A DNA stretch of 64,000 nt, taken from contig NZ_JAKSYC010000158.1 of the NCBI RefSeq assembly GCF_022829585.1, positions 1 to 64,000 on the forward strand. The letters run 5' to 3'. How positions within the stretch are numbered: the first letter of the stretch is position 1; every line of letters begins with the position of its first letter. Source of the DNA: Methylobacterium sp. J-026 (GTDB taxonomy: Bacteria; Pseudomonadota; Alphaproteobacteria; Rhizobiales; Beijerinckiaceae). Of the stretch, positions 45,214 to 54,656 are shown in pieces. Under the pieces are notes generated by a model. The model was not told where the DNA came from, searched no databases, and worked only from the letters and a program-made list of their open reading frames with translations. The position numbers were made by a program, and so were the translations under genes.

Positions 45214-48200
45214 TCAGCCGGCCCGCTCCCGGGCGGCGCGGACGCGGTCGAGGAGGTCGGCCGCCAGGGCCGCGCAGGCCGCCGCATCGGGACAGGGCCG
45301 CTTCCAGACGACGCGGCCCTCGCGCAGGACGATCCCGTCCGCCACCGCCATCGCGGCGAGCGGACGGTCCGGCCTCAGATCGGCCGCGACGCCCTGCGGC
45401 CCGCCCCGGAGCCGGGCTACGCCGAGCTCGCAGCAGGCCGCGCGCAGCCGCGCGAGATCGAACAGGGCGAGCATCGGCGCCGGCGGCGCCCCGAACCGGT
45501 CCTCGACCTCGCCGGCCAGCGCCTCGATCGCCTCGGCCTCACGCAGGCGCAGGAGGCGCGTGTAGAGGCTCAGGCGGATCTCAGGCTCCGGCACGTAATC
45601 CTCGGGGATCCGGCTCGGGAGCCCGAGCTCGATCTCCGGGCTCCAATCCTCGGCGCGGCCGCCCTTGGCGGCGGTCAGCGCCAGTTGCAGCAGGTGCTGG
45701 TAGAGGCCGAGCCCGACCAGCTTGGCGTGGCCGGCCTGGTCCTCGCCGACGAGGTCGCCGGCGCCGCGCAGGTCCAGGTCCCGGGCGCTGACCGCGAAGC
45801 CGGCGCCGAGCCGGTCCAGGGCCTCCAGGGCGCGCAGGCGCTGCAGGGCTGCCGGCGGGGGCGGCGCGGCCGGGTCGCTGAGCAGGTGGACGACGCCGCG
45901 CCGCTGGCCGCGGCCGACCCGGCCGCGCAGCTGGTGGAGCTGCGCCAGCCCGAACCGGGCGGCCTCCCAGACCAGCATGGTGTTGGCCCGGGGCACGTCG
46001 AGCCCGCTCTCCACGATGGCGGTGGCCAGCAGGATGTCGCCGTCCCCGTCGGCGAAGCGGACCATGACCTCGTCCATGGCCGCGGGCTTCAGGTCCCCGT
46101 GCGCCACCAGCACGTCGAGGCCGGGCACGAGGCCGCGCAGGCGCTCGGCCATGGGGGCGATGTCCTCGATGCGCGGGCAGACCACGAAGCTCTGGCCGCC
46201 CCGCCGATGCTCGCGGATCAGGGCCTCGCGGACCGCCTCGGCGTCGAAGGGCGCCACCACGGTCCGGACCGGCTGGCGGAGCGCCGGGGGCGTGGCCAGC
46301 ACGCTGAGGCTCTGGAGCCCGACCAGGGCCGCCTGGAGGGTGCGCGGGATCGGCGTGGCGGTGAGCGTCAGCACGTGGCCGCCCGCCGAGAGGCGGCGCA
46401 GGTCGGCCTTCATCCGGGCGCCGAAGCGCTGCTCCTCGTCGATCACCGTCAGGCCGAGATCGGCGAAGCGCACGCTGCTGCCGGCCAGCGCATGGGTGCC
46501 GACCACGAGCCGGATCGTGCCGTCGGCGAGCCCCGCCTTGACCCGCCGGGCCTCGGCCGGGGCCACGAGGCGCGAGAGCTGCGCCACCTCCACGCCGAAG
46601 CGGCCGAAGCGGCGGCGCAGGGTCTCGGCGTGCTGGCGCGCCAGGACGGTGGTGGGGGCGATCAGCGCGGCCTGCTTTCCCGAGAAGATCGCGGCCGCCA
46701 GGGCGCGCAGGGCGACCTCGGTCTTGCCGAAGCCGACATCGCCGCAGACGAGCCGGTCCATCGGCCGGCCGGAGGCGAGATCGGCCATCAGCGCGTCGAC
46801 GGCGGCGGCCTGATCCGGGGTCGGCGCGAAGCCGAAGCCGGCGGCGAAGCGCTCCATGTCCTGGGGCGGGGGCGCCAGCACCGGCGCCTCGGTCTCCCGG
46901 CGGGCCCGGGCGGCCTCCAGCATGAGCCGGGCGGTCCGGGCCATCGTGGCCTCGGCCTCCAGCCGGCGCCGGGGCCAGGTGCCGCCGTCGAGCTTGTCCA
47001 GGGTGACCGCGTCGGGCTCCGGCCCGTAGCGCCAGATCCGGTCCGCCTGGGCCACCGGCACCATCAGGATCCCGCCGCCGGCAAAGCGCAGGCGCAGGGC
47101 CTCGGAGGGCTCGCCGCCCGGCGTGGCGACGGGCTCGAGCCCCTCGAACACGCACAGGCCGCGGTCGCGGTCGACGGCGACGTCGCCCGGGCGCAGGTCG
47201 ACCTCGCCCATCGGCAGGATCGCCCGGACGCCCCCGGCCACCGCGGCCTCCGGTCCGAACAGGTCCGCGGCGGCGATCACGGTGGCGCCCTGGCCGGGCA
47301 CCCGGAACCCGGCCGCCAGCGGCGCCTCCAGGGCCAGGACGTCGCCCGGTGCCGCCGCGGCGACGTCGGACCAGGCGTCGATCAGGCGGATCGGGCGCTC
47401 GGCGGTCCGGCCGGCCTGGCGCACGAGGCGCCGCAGGGGCTGGCGGGTCCCCGCCAGGACGACGATGTCGCCGGCCTTCAGCCGCGCGCGCAGCGCCTTG
47501 GCGAAGGCGGTCCCCGGCCGGCGCTCCCGGGCGAAGGACGGGAGCGTCAGCGGCTCACCGGCGGCCTCTGTGGCGGCGAGCCGGCCCCGTTCGGCCACGA
47601 TCTCCCGCCATCCCGCAGGGGTGAGATAGAGGCCCGCCCCCGCCGTGCCCCTTCCGTCGCGGGCCTTCAACCGGCCCCGCGCCTCCTCCATCTGCTCGAA
47701 GAAGGCGTCGATCCGGGCCTCCGTGCCGTCCTCGACCACGAGGCGCGGCTCGGGCAGGTAGTCGAGGAGCGTGACGAGGCGCGGATAGTAGCGGTCCAGC
47801 CGGTGCTCCTGGCCCGTGAAGGGCTCGAAACTCTGTCCGGAGCCCGGCTCCAGGACGATCTCGGTGGCGGGATCGATCACCAGTTCGTCCGCCTCCGCCA
47901 CCGAGCGCTGCGAGATCGGATCGTAGGAGCGGATCGCGGCGACGCGCCCCTCCGCGTGCTCGATCCGGCAGGGGCGCGGCGCGGCGGCGGGGAACACCTC
48001 CACGGTCCGCCCGCGGACGGCGATCTCGCCGGGCTCGTCGACCCGCTCGTCGAGGATGTAGCCGAGGCGCTTGAGGTCGGCGGTCGCCGCGGCGACGTCG
48101 AGCGGGTCGCCGACCCGCAGGGTCACCCGGGCCGAGGCCCAGGTCTCCGGCGGGGGCACCCGCTGGACCAGGGCCGGCGCCGTGGTCAGCACGAAATCCG

Positions 48201-48507
48201 GCAGGGCGGCGCGGTCGGTCAGCCAGCGCATCACGGCGGCCCGGGCCCCCATCGTGGCCCGGGACGGCGAGGCGTGGTCGAAGGGCAGGCAGTCCCATTC
48301 CGGGAAGACCGCGACCCGGATCTCGGGGTCGAGGGCCCGGAGGGTCGCGGCGAGATCCTCCAGGCGGCGGCCGTCCCGGGCGACGTGAACCACGGGGCCG
48401 GCGCCCGCGGCGAAGCCCAGGAGTGCCACCGCCAGCGCCCCCGTGGGCATCAGCGGCGCGTCCTCGACGCCCGGCTGTGTACCCGGCTTCAACCTGCGAT
48501 TGGCCAT
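45214..48507 (-). CDS. Transcription-repair coupling factor (Mfd)-like helicase
   Basis: A 1097-residue DNA translocase. The N-terminal third is UvrB-like ([44 protein letters not shown]). Then come a CarD-like RNA polymerase-interacting module ([21 protein letters not shown]), the RecG-like motor with Walker [25 protein letters not shown] and TATPIPRTL, motif [17 protein letters not shown], and the C-terminal TRCF domain (SLYTRLLRL). It displaces stalled RNA polymerase and recruits UvrA. Typical alphaproteobacterial Mfd is about 1150-1190 residues; this one is shorter, chiefly at the extreme N-terminus. It may be a second, diverged Mfd in the genome. ATG 48507 is the most plausible start. 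Confidence 0.85.
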   Translation of the reverse strand: MANRRLKPGTQPGVEDAPLMPTGALAVALLGFAAGAGPVVHVARDGRRLEDLAATLRALDPEIRVAVFPEWDCLPFDHASPSRATMGARAAVMRWLTDRAALPDFVLTTAPALVQRVPPPETWASARVTLRVGDPLDVAAATADLKRLGYILDERVDEPGEIAVRGRTVEVFPAAAPRPCRIEHAEGRVAAIRSYDPISQRSVAEADELVIDPATEIVLEPGSGQSFEPFTGQEHRLDRYYPRLVTLLDYLPEPRLVVEDGTEARIDAFFEQMEEARGRLKARDGRGTAGAGLYLTPAGWREIVAERGRLAATEAAGEPLTLPSFARERRPGTAFAKALRARLKAGDIVVLAGTRQPLRRLVRQAGRTAERPIRLIDAWSDVAAAAPGDVLALEAPLAAGFRVPGQGATVIAAADLFGPEAAVAGGVRAILPMGEVDLRPGDVAVDRDRGLCVFEGLEPVATPGGEPSEALRLRFAGGGILMVPVAQADRIWRYGPEPDAVTLDKLDGGTWPRRRLEAEATMARTARLMLEAARARRETEAPVLAPPPQDMERFAAGFGFAPTPDQAAAVDALMADLASGRPMDRLVCGDVGFGKTEVALRALAAAIFSGKQAALIAPTTVLARQHAETLRRRFGRFGVEVAQLSRLVAPAEARRVKAGLADGTIRLVVGTHALAGSSVRFADLGLTVIDEEQRFGARMKADLRRLSAGGHVLTLTATPIPRTLQAALVGLQSLSVLATPPALRQPVRTVVAPFDAEAVREALIREHRRGGQSFVVCPRIEDIAPMAERLRGLVPGLDVLVAHGDLKPAAMDEVMVRFADGDGDILLATAIVESGLDVPRANTMLVWEAARFGLAQLHQLRGRVGRGQRRGVVHLLSDPAAPPPPAALQRLRALEALDRLGAGFAVSARDLDLRGAGDLVGEDQAGHAKLVGLGLYQHLLQLALTAAKGGRAEDWSPEIELGLPSRIPEDYVPEPEIRLSLYTRLLRLREAEAIEALAGEVEDRFGAPPAPMLALFDLARLRAACCELGVARLRGGPQGVAADLRPDRPLAAMAVADGIVLREGRVVWKRPCPDAAACAALAADLLDRVRAARERAG

Positions 48508-48840
48508 GCCCGTCCGAATCCGTGTCCTCAGCGCTGGCCAACGCGGCATGGGCCGCCGCGGCTCCCGGGCGCGGCGATCCAATCCACAGCCCTGATCCGC
48601 CCCGTCGTCACGATCCCTCGCGGAACGGACCGGAACACGAACTCGTGATCGGCTCCCGAGCGCCGCAGGACCGGCCGGGGATGCCGCCGGCGATGCGGAC
48701 CTGAGCGTGCAATCTGCAATTGCAGATAGCCGCCCGCAGCGCGAGCGGGCGGTCGCGGCAACCCGTCGTTGGCCCTGTCGGGGGCGCGCCGTCGCATCGA
48801 ACCCCTTGGGGGGGTCGAAGGCGTAGGCTATGACGGCCCC
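48508..48840. promoter_or_regulatory. Divergent region with a perfect 16-base palindrome
   Basis: 333 bases between the Mfd-like helicase (minus) and the histidine kinase (plus). ATCTGCAATTGCAGAT at 48712-48727 is a perfect palindrome, preceded by another TGCAA. It lies about 114 bases before the kinase start and is a good candidate for a dimeric regulator. The remainder is GC-rich with no gene. Confidence 0.45.
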
Positions 48841-51669
48841 GTGTCGCCGAACCAGACAATGCCCCGCCGGTCGGGTTTCGAGCCAGAGCATCCCCGGCGG
48901 CTGGCCGCCCTGCACGCCTACGCCATCCTCGATACGCCCCCGGAGCGCGCCTTCGACGAGATCGCCGAGATGGCCGCCCAGGCCTGCGGCACGCCGATGG
49001 CGCATATCAACTTCATCGACGCCGACCGGCAATGGATCAAGGCCGCGGTGGGCCACACGGCGCGGGTGATGCCCCTCGATCTCGGGTTCTGCACCGAGGC
49101 CATGGGTGCGGACGGCGTCCTGATCCTGCCGGACCTGGCGGCGGAGCCGGACCGCGCCGCCAACGCCCTCGTCGGCGGACCGCCGCACCTGCGCTTCTAC
49201 GCGGGCGTCGCCCTGGTGACGCCCGACGGCTGGGTCGTCGGGACCCTGTGCGTCCTCGACCACGCGCCGCGCACGCTCACCGACCAGCAGGTCTTCGTCC
49301 TCGAGGCGCTCGCCCGGGCGGTGATGACGCAGCTCGAGTCCCGCTGCACCGAGGCCGCCCTGCGCCGGAACGAGGAGCGCTGCCGCTCGCTGTTCGCGTT
49401 CATCGATGCCGGTTTCTGCCTCGTGGAGCCGATCTTCGCGGAGGGCGGACGCGCGGTCGATTACCGCTTCCTGGAGGTCAACGCCGCCTTCGAACGGCAG
49501 ACCGGCCTGACGGAGGTGGTCGGACGGCGGATGCGCGAACTCGTGCCCGACCACGAGCAGCGCTGGTTCGACCTCTACGGCCAGGTCGCGCGGACCGGGG
49601 AGCCGGTCCGGTTCGAGCAGCCGGCCGCGGGCCTCGGGCGCTGGTACGACGTGCACGCCTACCGGGTCGACGGGCCGATGCGGAACCGCGTCGCCATCCT
49701 GTTCAACGACATCACCGAGCGCCGCCGGAGCGAGATGGCGCTCCTGGCGCGGGAGGCCGAGCTGCGCCTCGTCGCGGACGCGATGCCGGTGCTGATCGCC
49801 TTCATCGACCGGAACCTCGTCTACCAGTTCGCCAACGCCGCCTACGAGACCTGGACGGGCCTCTCCGCCGCCGATGTCGTGGGGCGGACCGTGGCCGACC
49901 TCCTCGGTCCCGAGGCCTTCGAGGCCCGGCGCCACGCCATCGCGCGGACGCTCGCCGGGGAGGAGGCCCGGCACGAATGGACCTGGACCTTCCCCAACGG
50001 CGAGAGCCGGACCGCCGACACCCGCTACCTGCCCCGGCGCGGGCCGGACGGCGCGGTCGACGGGTTCTACGTCTTTGCGCACGACATCTCCGAGCGGAAG
50101 CGGATCGAGGAACTCCTCCGGTCGCGGGCGGAGCACCTGGAGGCGCAGGTCGCCGCGCAGACCCGGGACCGCGACCGGGTCTGGACGCTCTCGCCGGTGC
50201 TGAAGCTCGTCGCGGATCGGGACGGGCAGGTCCAGGCGGTGAACCCCTCCTGGAGCCGGGCGCTCGGCTGGTCCGAGGCGGAGACCCTGGGCCGGACCGC
50301 CCTGGATTTCGTGGCGGCCCCGGAGCGCGCGGCGGCGCAGGCCGCCCTCCGGCCGCTCTGCGAGGACCGGCGGGTCGAGGATGTGGAGCTGTCCTGCGTG
50401 ACCCGTGCCGGCGACCAGCGGCGCGTGCTCTGGACCGTCGTCCCGGAGGACGGGATGTTCTACGGGTTCGGGCGCGACATCACCGAGCAGCGCCAGGCCG
50501 AGGAGGCCCTGCGGCAATCGCAGAAGCTCGAGGCGATCGGCCAGCTCACCGGCGGCGTGGCGCACGACTTCAACAACCTGCTGACGATCATCCGCTCCTC
50601 GGTCGAGTTCCTGCGCCGGCCCGAGCTCGCGGAGGAGCGCCGGCGGCGCTACCTCGACGCGGTCTCCGACACGGTCGACCGCGCGGCCAAGCTCACCGGA
50701 CAGCTCCTCGCCTTCGCCCGGCGCCAGGCGCTCACGCCGCAGGTCTTCGACGTCTGCGCGCGGCTGCGCAGCATCGCCGACATGCTCGATTCGGTCACCG
50801 GCGCGCGGATCCGCGTCGCCATCGACCTGCCGGACACGCCCCGGTTCGTGCGCGCGGACGAGAGCCAGTTCGAGACGGCGCTGATCAACATGGCGGTCAA
50901 CGCCCGGGACGCGATGGACGGGGAAGGCGGCCTGACCCTGCGCCTCGACGGCGACAGCCCGATGCCCGCGATCCGCGGGCATGCCGGCGCGCGGGGGCCG
51001 TTCGTGGCCGTGCGGGTCTCCGACACGGGCGCCGGCATCCCGGCCCCGGACCTGGGGCGGATCTTCGAGCCGTTCTTCACCACCAAGGAGGTCGGCAAGG
51101 GGACCGGGCTCGGCCTCAGCCAGGTGATCGGCTTCGCCAAGCAATCGGGCGGCGACATCGACGTGGCGAGCGCGCTGGGCGGCGGCACCACCTTCACCCT
51201 CTACCTGCCGCAGGTCGCGGCGCCCGCCGCGGCGGCCGAGGCCGGCCGCGACGCGCAGCGGGCGCCGGCGCCGCAGCGGGGCCTGTGCATCCTGGTCGTG
51301 GAGGACAATCTCGGGGTCGGCCGCTTCTGCACGCAGATCCTGGAGGATCTGGGCCATGCCCCCGTGTGGGCGAAATCCGCCGAGGAGGCGCTGGCCGAAC
51401 TCGACAGCACGCCGAACCGGTTCGACGTGGTCTTCTCGGACGTGGTCATGCCGGGCATGGGCGGCTTCGCCCTCGCGCGCCACCTGCAGGTCACCCGCCC
51501 CGACCTGCCGGTGGTGCTGACCTCCGGCTACAGCCACGTCCTGGCCATGGACGACGCGCACGGATTCGCCCTGGTGCGCAAGCCCTACTCGGCCGAGCAG
51601 CTCGCCCAGGTGCTCTACGAGACGGCCAAGCGGCGCGGCCGGGCGGACTATGGTGCGGTCCTGGATTGA
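48841..51669 (+). CDS. Hybrid sensor histidine kinase with GAF, PAS domains and receiver
   Basis: A 942-residue soluble signalling protein with no transmembrane helices. Order: GAF (about 20-180, IAEMAAQACGTPMAHINFIDADRQWIKA); three PAS units (about 195-310, 320-440, 455-560; HDISERKR and GRDITEQRQ are PAC ends); HisKA with phospho-acceptor GGVAHDFNNLL; HATPase with NMAVNARDAMDG, VSDTGAGIP and GKGTGLGLSQV; and receiver with VVEDN, phospho-aspartate in DVVFSDVVMPGM and lysine in VRKPYS. The HDFNNLLT H-box places it in the HWE-like/GAF hybrid group. The GTG start at 48841 is uncertain; ATG 48859 is an alternative. It may act in light or redox sensing; the GAF lacks an evident bilin cysteine. 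Confidence 0.88.
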   Translation: MSPNQTMPRRSGFEPEHPRRLAALHAYAILDTPPERAFDEIAEMAAQACGTPMAHINFIDADRQWIKAAVGHTARVMPLDLGFCTEAMGADGVLILPDLAAEPDRAANALVGGPPHLRFYAGVALVTPDGWVVGTLCVLDHAPRTLTDQQVFVLEALARAVMTQLESRCTEAALRRNEERCRSLFAFIDAGFCLVEPIFAEGGRAVDYRFLEVNAAFERQTGLTEVVGRRMRELVPDHEQRWFDLYGQVARTGEPVRFEQPAAGLGRWYDVHAYRVDGPMRNRVAILFNDITERRRSEMALLAREAELRLVADAMPVLIAFIDRNLVYQFANAAYETWTGLSAADVVGRTVADLLGPEAFEARRHAIARTLAGEEARHEWTWTFPNGESRTADTRYLPRRGPDGAVDGFYVFAHDISERKRIEELLRSRAEHLEAQVAAQTRDRDRVWTLSPVLKLVADRDGQVQAVNPSWSRALGWSEAETLGRTALDFVAAPERAAAQAALRPLCEDRRVEDVELSCVTRAGDQRRVLWTVVPEDGMFYGFGRDITEQRQAEEALRQSQKLEAIGQLTGGVAHDFNNLLTIIRSSVEFLRRPELAEERRRRYLDAVSDTVDRAAKLTGQLLAFARRQALTPQVFDVCARLRSIADMLDSVTGARIRVAIDLPDTPRFVRADESQFETALINMAVNARDAMDGEGGLTLRLDGDSPMPAIRGHAGARGPFVAVRVSDTGAGIPAPDLGRIFEPFFTTKEVGKGTGLGLSQVIGFAKQSGGDIDVASALGGGTTFTLYLPQVAAPAAAAEAGRDAQRAPAPQRGLCILVVEDNLGVGRFCTQILEDLGHAPVWAKSAEEALAELDSTPNRFDVVFSDVVMPGMGGFALARHLQVTRPDLPVVLTSGYSHVLAMDDAHGFALVRKPYSAEQLAQVLYETAKRRGRADYGAVLD

Positions 51670-52090
51670 CGGCCCTCGATCGGACCGCCGGCATCCCGAT
51701 CGGAGCTGTTTTGGACGGCCTGCCCCCTCCCGCGAGGGCGCGCGTCCCCCTCCCCCGCAGCGGCTACCGGATTCACACGCCTCGGGCTGACACCACCATC
51801 TTGAAAGGGAGGCGCTTTCCCCTCCCCCTTGCGGGGAGGGGAAAGGGGTGGGGGTGGTGCAGACGGCACCGCACCGCTCCATCCTGCACCACCCCCACCT
51901 TCAACGCCTCCCTGCAAGCTCGAGCGATCCCGGGCAAGCCCGGGATCGCCAAGGGAGGAGAGAGCGGCTCGGCCAGCGATCGGTGAATAGCGTCGCGCAA
52001 AGGGGGGGAGGGGGACGCGCGCCTGGGTCCGGCCGTTGCCCGTATCCGGCGGCGATCTGATTCACGGGTCGCCCGGAACCCGCGGGGCGC
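51670..52090. other. Gene-free region between the histidine kinase and protease genes
   Basis: 421 bases, almost wholly made of nested palindromes (see the repeat at 51738-52022). The short frames here are low-complexity translations of repeat DNA and lack ribosome sites. The segment after 52022 to the protease stop shows nothing further. Confidence 0.5.
51738..52022. repeat. 285-bp element bounded by 19-bp inverted repeats with three inner hairpins
   Basis: The ends are GCGCGCGTCCCCCTCCCCC (51738-51756) and its exact complement (52004-52022). Inside are three perfect stems: a 13-bp CTTTCCCCTCCCC stem (51815-51845), a 16-bp GGTGGGGGTGGTGCAG stem (51847-51862 with 51884-51899) and a 12-bp GCGATCCCGGGC stem with AA loop (51924-51949). 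Such nesting is typical of non-autonomous palindromic intergenic elements. No target-site duplication could be recognised. Confidence 0.65.
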
Positions 52091-52849
52091 TCAACCCGCC
52101 CAGCGCGCGCTCCGGCCCCAGCCCTCCAGCACCCCGTCGATCCAGCCGCGCTGCGGCCCTACGAGGACGCCCTGGGTCAGGCCCCCGCAGGCGCCGCCGA
52201 TCCAGGCGGCGAGCGCCCGCACGCCGTCCGGCCCGGCGATCGGCCCGCCGGAATCGCCCTGGCAGGCGCCGCCCGTGCCGCCCCGCAGCCAGACCAGGAT
52301 CCGGCTCGGCCCGTAGGGCTCGATCACCGGCAGGGTGAGGCTGCGATAGGTTCCGGTGGAGCGCGGGTCGCCGGGCCGCGCCGCGCCGTAGCCCCCGAGG
52401 GTCAGGGCCTCCCCGGCCTGCGGCGGCGCGGCGCTCAGGGTCGCCGGCGCGAAGCGCGGCGGCAGCGGCGTCGCGGTGCGCAGCAGGGCCAGATCGATCG
52501 AGCGCCGCCGGGCCTTCGCGGCGCCGGCATCGTAGCCCGGATGCACCGCCCGCGCGGCCACCTCCACGAGGATCGGCGCGCCCGCGGCGTCGCGGAAATG
52601 GATGCGGTGCTCCGGGGCGTCGGCCGCGCAATGGCCGGCGGTGAGCACCGTGTCGGGGGCGAGCACCACGCCGGTGCAGACCCCGCCCTTCGAGGACAGG
52701 ACCATGACGGCAGCGCCGGCGGGGGCCTCGGCGCCGCCGACGATGGCCCGCGCCGGAACGCCGGCGAGCGCCAGGGACGCCACGGCGACGGCGAGAGCCG
52801 CCGGGCGGCGCATCGAGACCCGCTTTGAGACCCGCTTCGAGACCAGCAT
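52091..52849 (-). CDS. Trypsin-like serine protease (S1 family), exported
   Basis: An exported protease of about 252 residues. The signal peptide is RRPAALAVAVASLALAGVPARA, and the mature enzyme begins IVGG like activated trypsin, so activation may occur on signal cleavage. The catalytic triad is visible: histidine in LTAGHCAAD, aspartate in SIDLALL and serine in CQGDSGGPI. Cysteine pairs match trypsin. The start could be ATG 52849, GTG 52858 or ATG 52813; the coding start contains a 15-base direct repeat (GAGACCCGCTTTGAGAC type). It is divergent from the first GTA gene by about 27 bases. No GTA family known to me includes this protease, so it is probably an unrelated neighbour. Confidence 0.85.
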   Translation of the reverse strand: MLVSKRVSKRVSMRRPAALAVAVASLALAGVPARAIVGGAEAPAGAAVMVLSSKGGVCTGVVLAPDTVLTAGHCAADAPEHRIHFRDAAGAPILVEVAARAVHPGYDAGAAKARRRSIDLALLRTATPLPPRFAPATLSAAPPQAGEALTLGGYGAARPGDPRSTGTYRSLTLPVIEPYGPSRILVWLRGGTGGACQGDSGGPIAGPDGVRALAAWIGGACGGLTQGVLVGPQRGWIDGVLEGWGRSARWAG

Positions 52850-52876
52850 TCGGACCACCCGCGAGAGGAACGCGCG

Positions 52877-53440
52877 ATGATCCCGTTACGCATCGATGCC
52901 GCCGCCGTCGAGCCGGTGGGCGTGTCCGAGCTGCGCGCCTACCTGCGCTTCGATTCCGACGATGGCGGTGCCGAGGACGCGCTGCTCCAGGCCCTGATCA
53001 CGGCCGTCCGGGCCAGCCTGGAGATCGAGACCCGCCGGATCCTGGTCCCGGGCCGCTACCGGATCGCGCTGGCCGCCTGGCCGCCGGAAGGGGTGCTGCC
53101 GCTGCCGCTGAGCCCGCTCGTGGCCCTGGTCCGCGCCGAGCTGGCGGACGGGCGGGGCGGCGTCGCCGAACTCGATGCCGGGCTGGTGCGCCTCGGCCCC
53201 GACCCGGTCGAGGCGCCGTCCCTGCGGGTCGATCCGGCCGTGCCGGACCCGGCCGGGCGCACGATCCTGATCGAGGTCGCGGCCGGGTTCGGCGGCGACG
53301 GGCCGCCCCTGCCGGAGCCCCTGCGCCTCGCGATCCTGCGGCTCGCCGCCGCCCGCTACGAGCACCGCGGCGACGAGCCCGACGCCGCCCGCACCGATGC
53401 CGCCGACCTCGCCGCGCCCTTCCGCCGGATGCGGCTGTGA
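52877..53440 (+). CDS. GTA/phage head-tail connector protein (GTA g6-like)
   Basis: A 187-residue structural protein of the phage gp6-like head-tail connector family. IDAAAVEPVGVSELRAYLRFDSDDGG and ALITAVRASLEIETRRILVPGRYRIALAAWP are typical, and the C-terminal LRLAILRLAAARYEHRGD is the usual last helix. ATG 52877 has GAGAGGAA upstream. It is the first gene of a run in the order of Rhodobacter gene transfer agent genes g6-g15. Terminase, portal, protease and capsid (g1-g5) do not precede it, so the locus starts mid-order. Confidence 0.82.
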   Translation: MIPLRIDAAAVEPVGVSELRAYLRFDSDDGGAEDALLQALITAVRASLEIETRRILVPGRYRIALAAWPPEGVLPLPLSPLVALVRAELADGRGGVAELDAGLVRLGPDPVEAPSLRVDPAVPDPAGRTILIEVAAGFGGDGPPLPEPLRLAILRLAAARYEHRGDEPDAARTDAADLAAPFRRMRL

Positions 53441-53463
53441 CGGCCTCTCCCGGAGGACACCCG

Positions 53464-53817
53464 ATGGCGACCCCACCCCGCACGCCGCCGCTGGGCGCCC
53501 GGCGGCGGCGCTTCGTGCTGAAACGGCCCCTGGAGGAGCCGGACGGGTTCGGCGGGGTGCTGCGCCGCTACGTGGCCGGCCCGGTCCTGTGGGGCGCCCT
53601 GGCGCCGGCGGGGGTGGTCGAGCGCCTCGCGGGCGGCCGGACCGACACGCTGTCCGCCTACCGGGTCACCCTGCGCGGCCGGGCCGAACTCGACCCGACC
53701 ATGCGGCTCGCCGCCGGCCCCCGCCGCTTCGCGATCCGCGCAGTCACCGACCCCGACGGGCGCGGCCGCGACCGCGTCTGCCATGTCGAGGAACTGCCCG
53801 GGGAGAGCCGGTCGTGA
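53464..53817 (+). CDS. GTA/phage head closure (head-tail adaptor) protein (g7-like)
   Basis: A 117-residue protein with the small beta-barrel adaptor pattern: RRRRFVLKRPLEEPDGFGGVLRRY, WGALAPAGVVERLAGGRTDTLSAYRVTLRGRAELDPTMRL and GPRRFAIRAVTDPDGRGRDRVCHVEEL. The position after the connector and before a DUF3168 gene gives the identity. GGAGGACACCCG precedes ATG 53464. Its TGA overlaps the next GTG (GTGA). Confidence 0.8.
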   Translation: MATPPRTPPLGARRRRFVLKRPLEEPDGFGGVLRRYVAGPVLWGALAPAGVVERLAGGRTDTLSAYRVTLRGRAELDPTMRLAAGPRRFAIRAVTDPDGRGRDRVCHVEELPGESRS

Positions 53818-54230
53818 CCGATCCGAGCCCGCTGCTGGCGTTCCGCGCCGGCCTGATCGCGCGCTTCACCCCCGACGCCGCCCTCGCGGCCCTGCTGGGT
53901 GGCCGGGTCCGGCTCTACGACGAGCCGCCCCGGGGGGCGCTCCCGGTCTACGCCCTGTTCGGCGATGCCGAGATCCAGGACGATTCCGTCGACGGGGCCG
54001 AGCGCCACCGCCACAGCCACGACGTCGCGGTGATCGCCCGACCCGGCTCGGTGCGCACCGCCCTCGACGCCGCCGAGCGCATGGCGGCGCTCCTGGCCGA
54101 TGCGGCGATGCCGCTCGCCGGCTGTCGCCTCGTCACGCTGCGGGTGCGCGCCATCCGGGTTCACCGCGACGCCCGGACCGGCGAGGGCCGGGCGAGCCTG
54201 ACGGTCGACGCCGTCACCGAGATCCAGTGA
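53814..54230 (+). CDS. DUF3168 tail completion protein (GTA g8-like)
   Basis: A 138-residue tail-terminator type protein. LLAFRAGLIARFTPDAALAALLGGRVRLYDEPPRGALPVYALFGDAEIQDDSVD is a standard DUF3168 start, followed by ERHRHSHDVAVIARPGSVRTALDAAERMAALL and the closing RVHRDARTGEGRASLTVDAV. GTG 53814 overlaps the preceding stop. It forms the joint between neck and tail tube. Confidence 0.85.
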   Translation: MTDPSPLLAFRAGLIARFTPDAALAALLGGRVRLYDEPPRGALPVYALFGDAEIQDDSVDGAERHRHSHDVAVIARPGSVRTALDAAERMAALLADAAMPLAGCRLVTLRVRAIRVHRDARTGEGRASLTVDAVTEIQ

Positions 54231-54241
54231 GGAGAGGGCTG

Positions 54242-54652
54242 ATGGGCGCGCAGAAGGGCAAGGACCTGCTGATCCGGGCCGGGGACGGCGCGGGCGGCTT
54301 CGTGGCGGTGGCCGGCCTGCGCAGCCGCCAGATCACCCTCAACGCCGAGACCGTGGACGTCACCAACGCCGATTCCGCCGGGCGCTGGCGGGAGCTGCTG
54401 GCCGGCGCCGGGGTCCGCCGGGCCGCGATCGCCGGCTCCGGGGTGTTCCGCGACCAGGCCTCGGACGCGCGCCTGCGGCTGATCTTCTTCGAGGGGGCGA
54501 TCGAGACCTTCCAGATCGTGGTGCCGGCCTTCGGGATCCTGGAGGGGCCGTTCCAGATCGCGAGCCTCGAATACCGGGGCGACCATGCCGGCGAGGTGAC
54601 CTTCGACATGAGCCTCGATTCGGCGGGCGCGCTCGCCTTCACGGCGGCCTGA
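54242..54652 (+). CDS. Major tail tube protein, TP901-1 type (GTA g9-like)
   Basis: A 136-residue tail tube subunit: GKDLLIRAGDGAGGFVAVAGLRSRQITLNAETVDVTNADSAGRWRELLAGAGVRRAAIAGSGVF, then FFEGAIETFQIVVPAFGILEGPFQIASLEYRGDHAGEVTFDMSLDSAGAL, all standard for the phage_tail_2/TP901-1 family of alphaproteobacterial GTAs. ATG 54242 has GAGGAGAGG upstream. It forms the hollow tube of the particle's short tail. Confidence 0.88.
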   Translation: MGAQKGKDLLIRAGDGAGGFVAVAGLRSRQITLNAETVDVTNADSAGRWRELLAGAGVRRAAIAGSGVFRDQASDARLRLIFFEGAIETFQIVVPAFGILEGPFQIASLEYRGDHAGEVTFDMSLDSAGALAFTAA

Positions 54653-54656
54653 CGCC

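Noticed and set aside
45214-51882. A single minus-strand open frame of more than 2200 codons
   Set aside because: Only 45214-48507 encodes recognisable protein (Mfd-like). The upstream part is the complement of the histidine kinase gene, kept open by high GC. The real start is near 48507.
51648-51917. A Gly/Pro-rich 89-residue frame
   Set aside because: It translates the palindromic repeat element and overlaps the kinase 3' end; no ribosome site.
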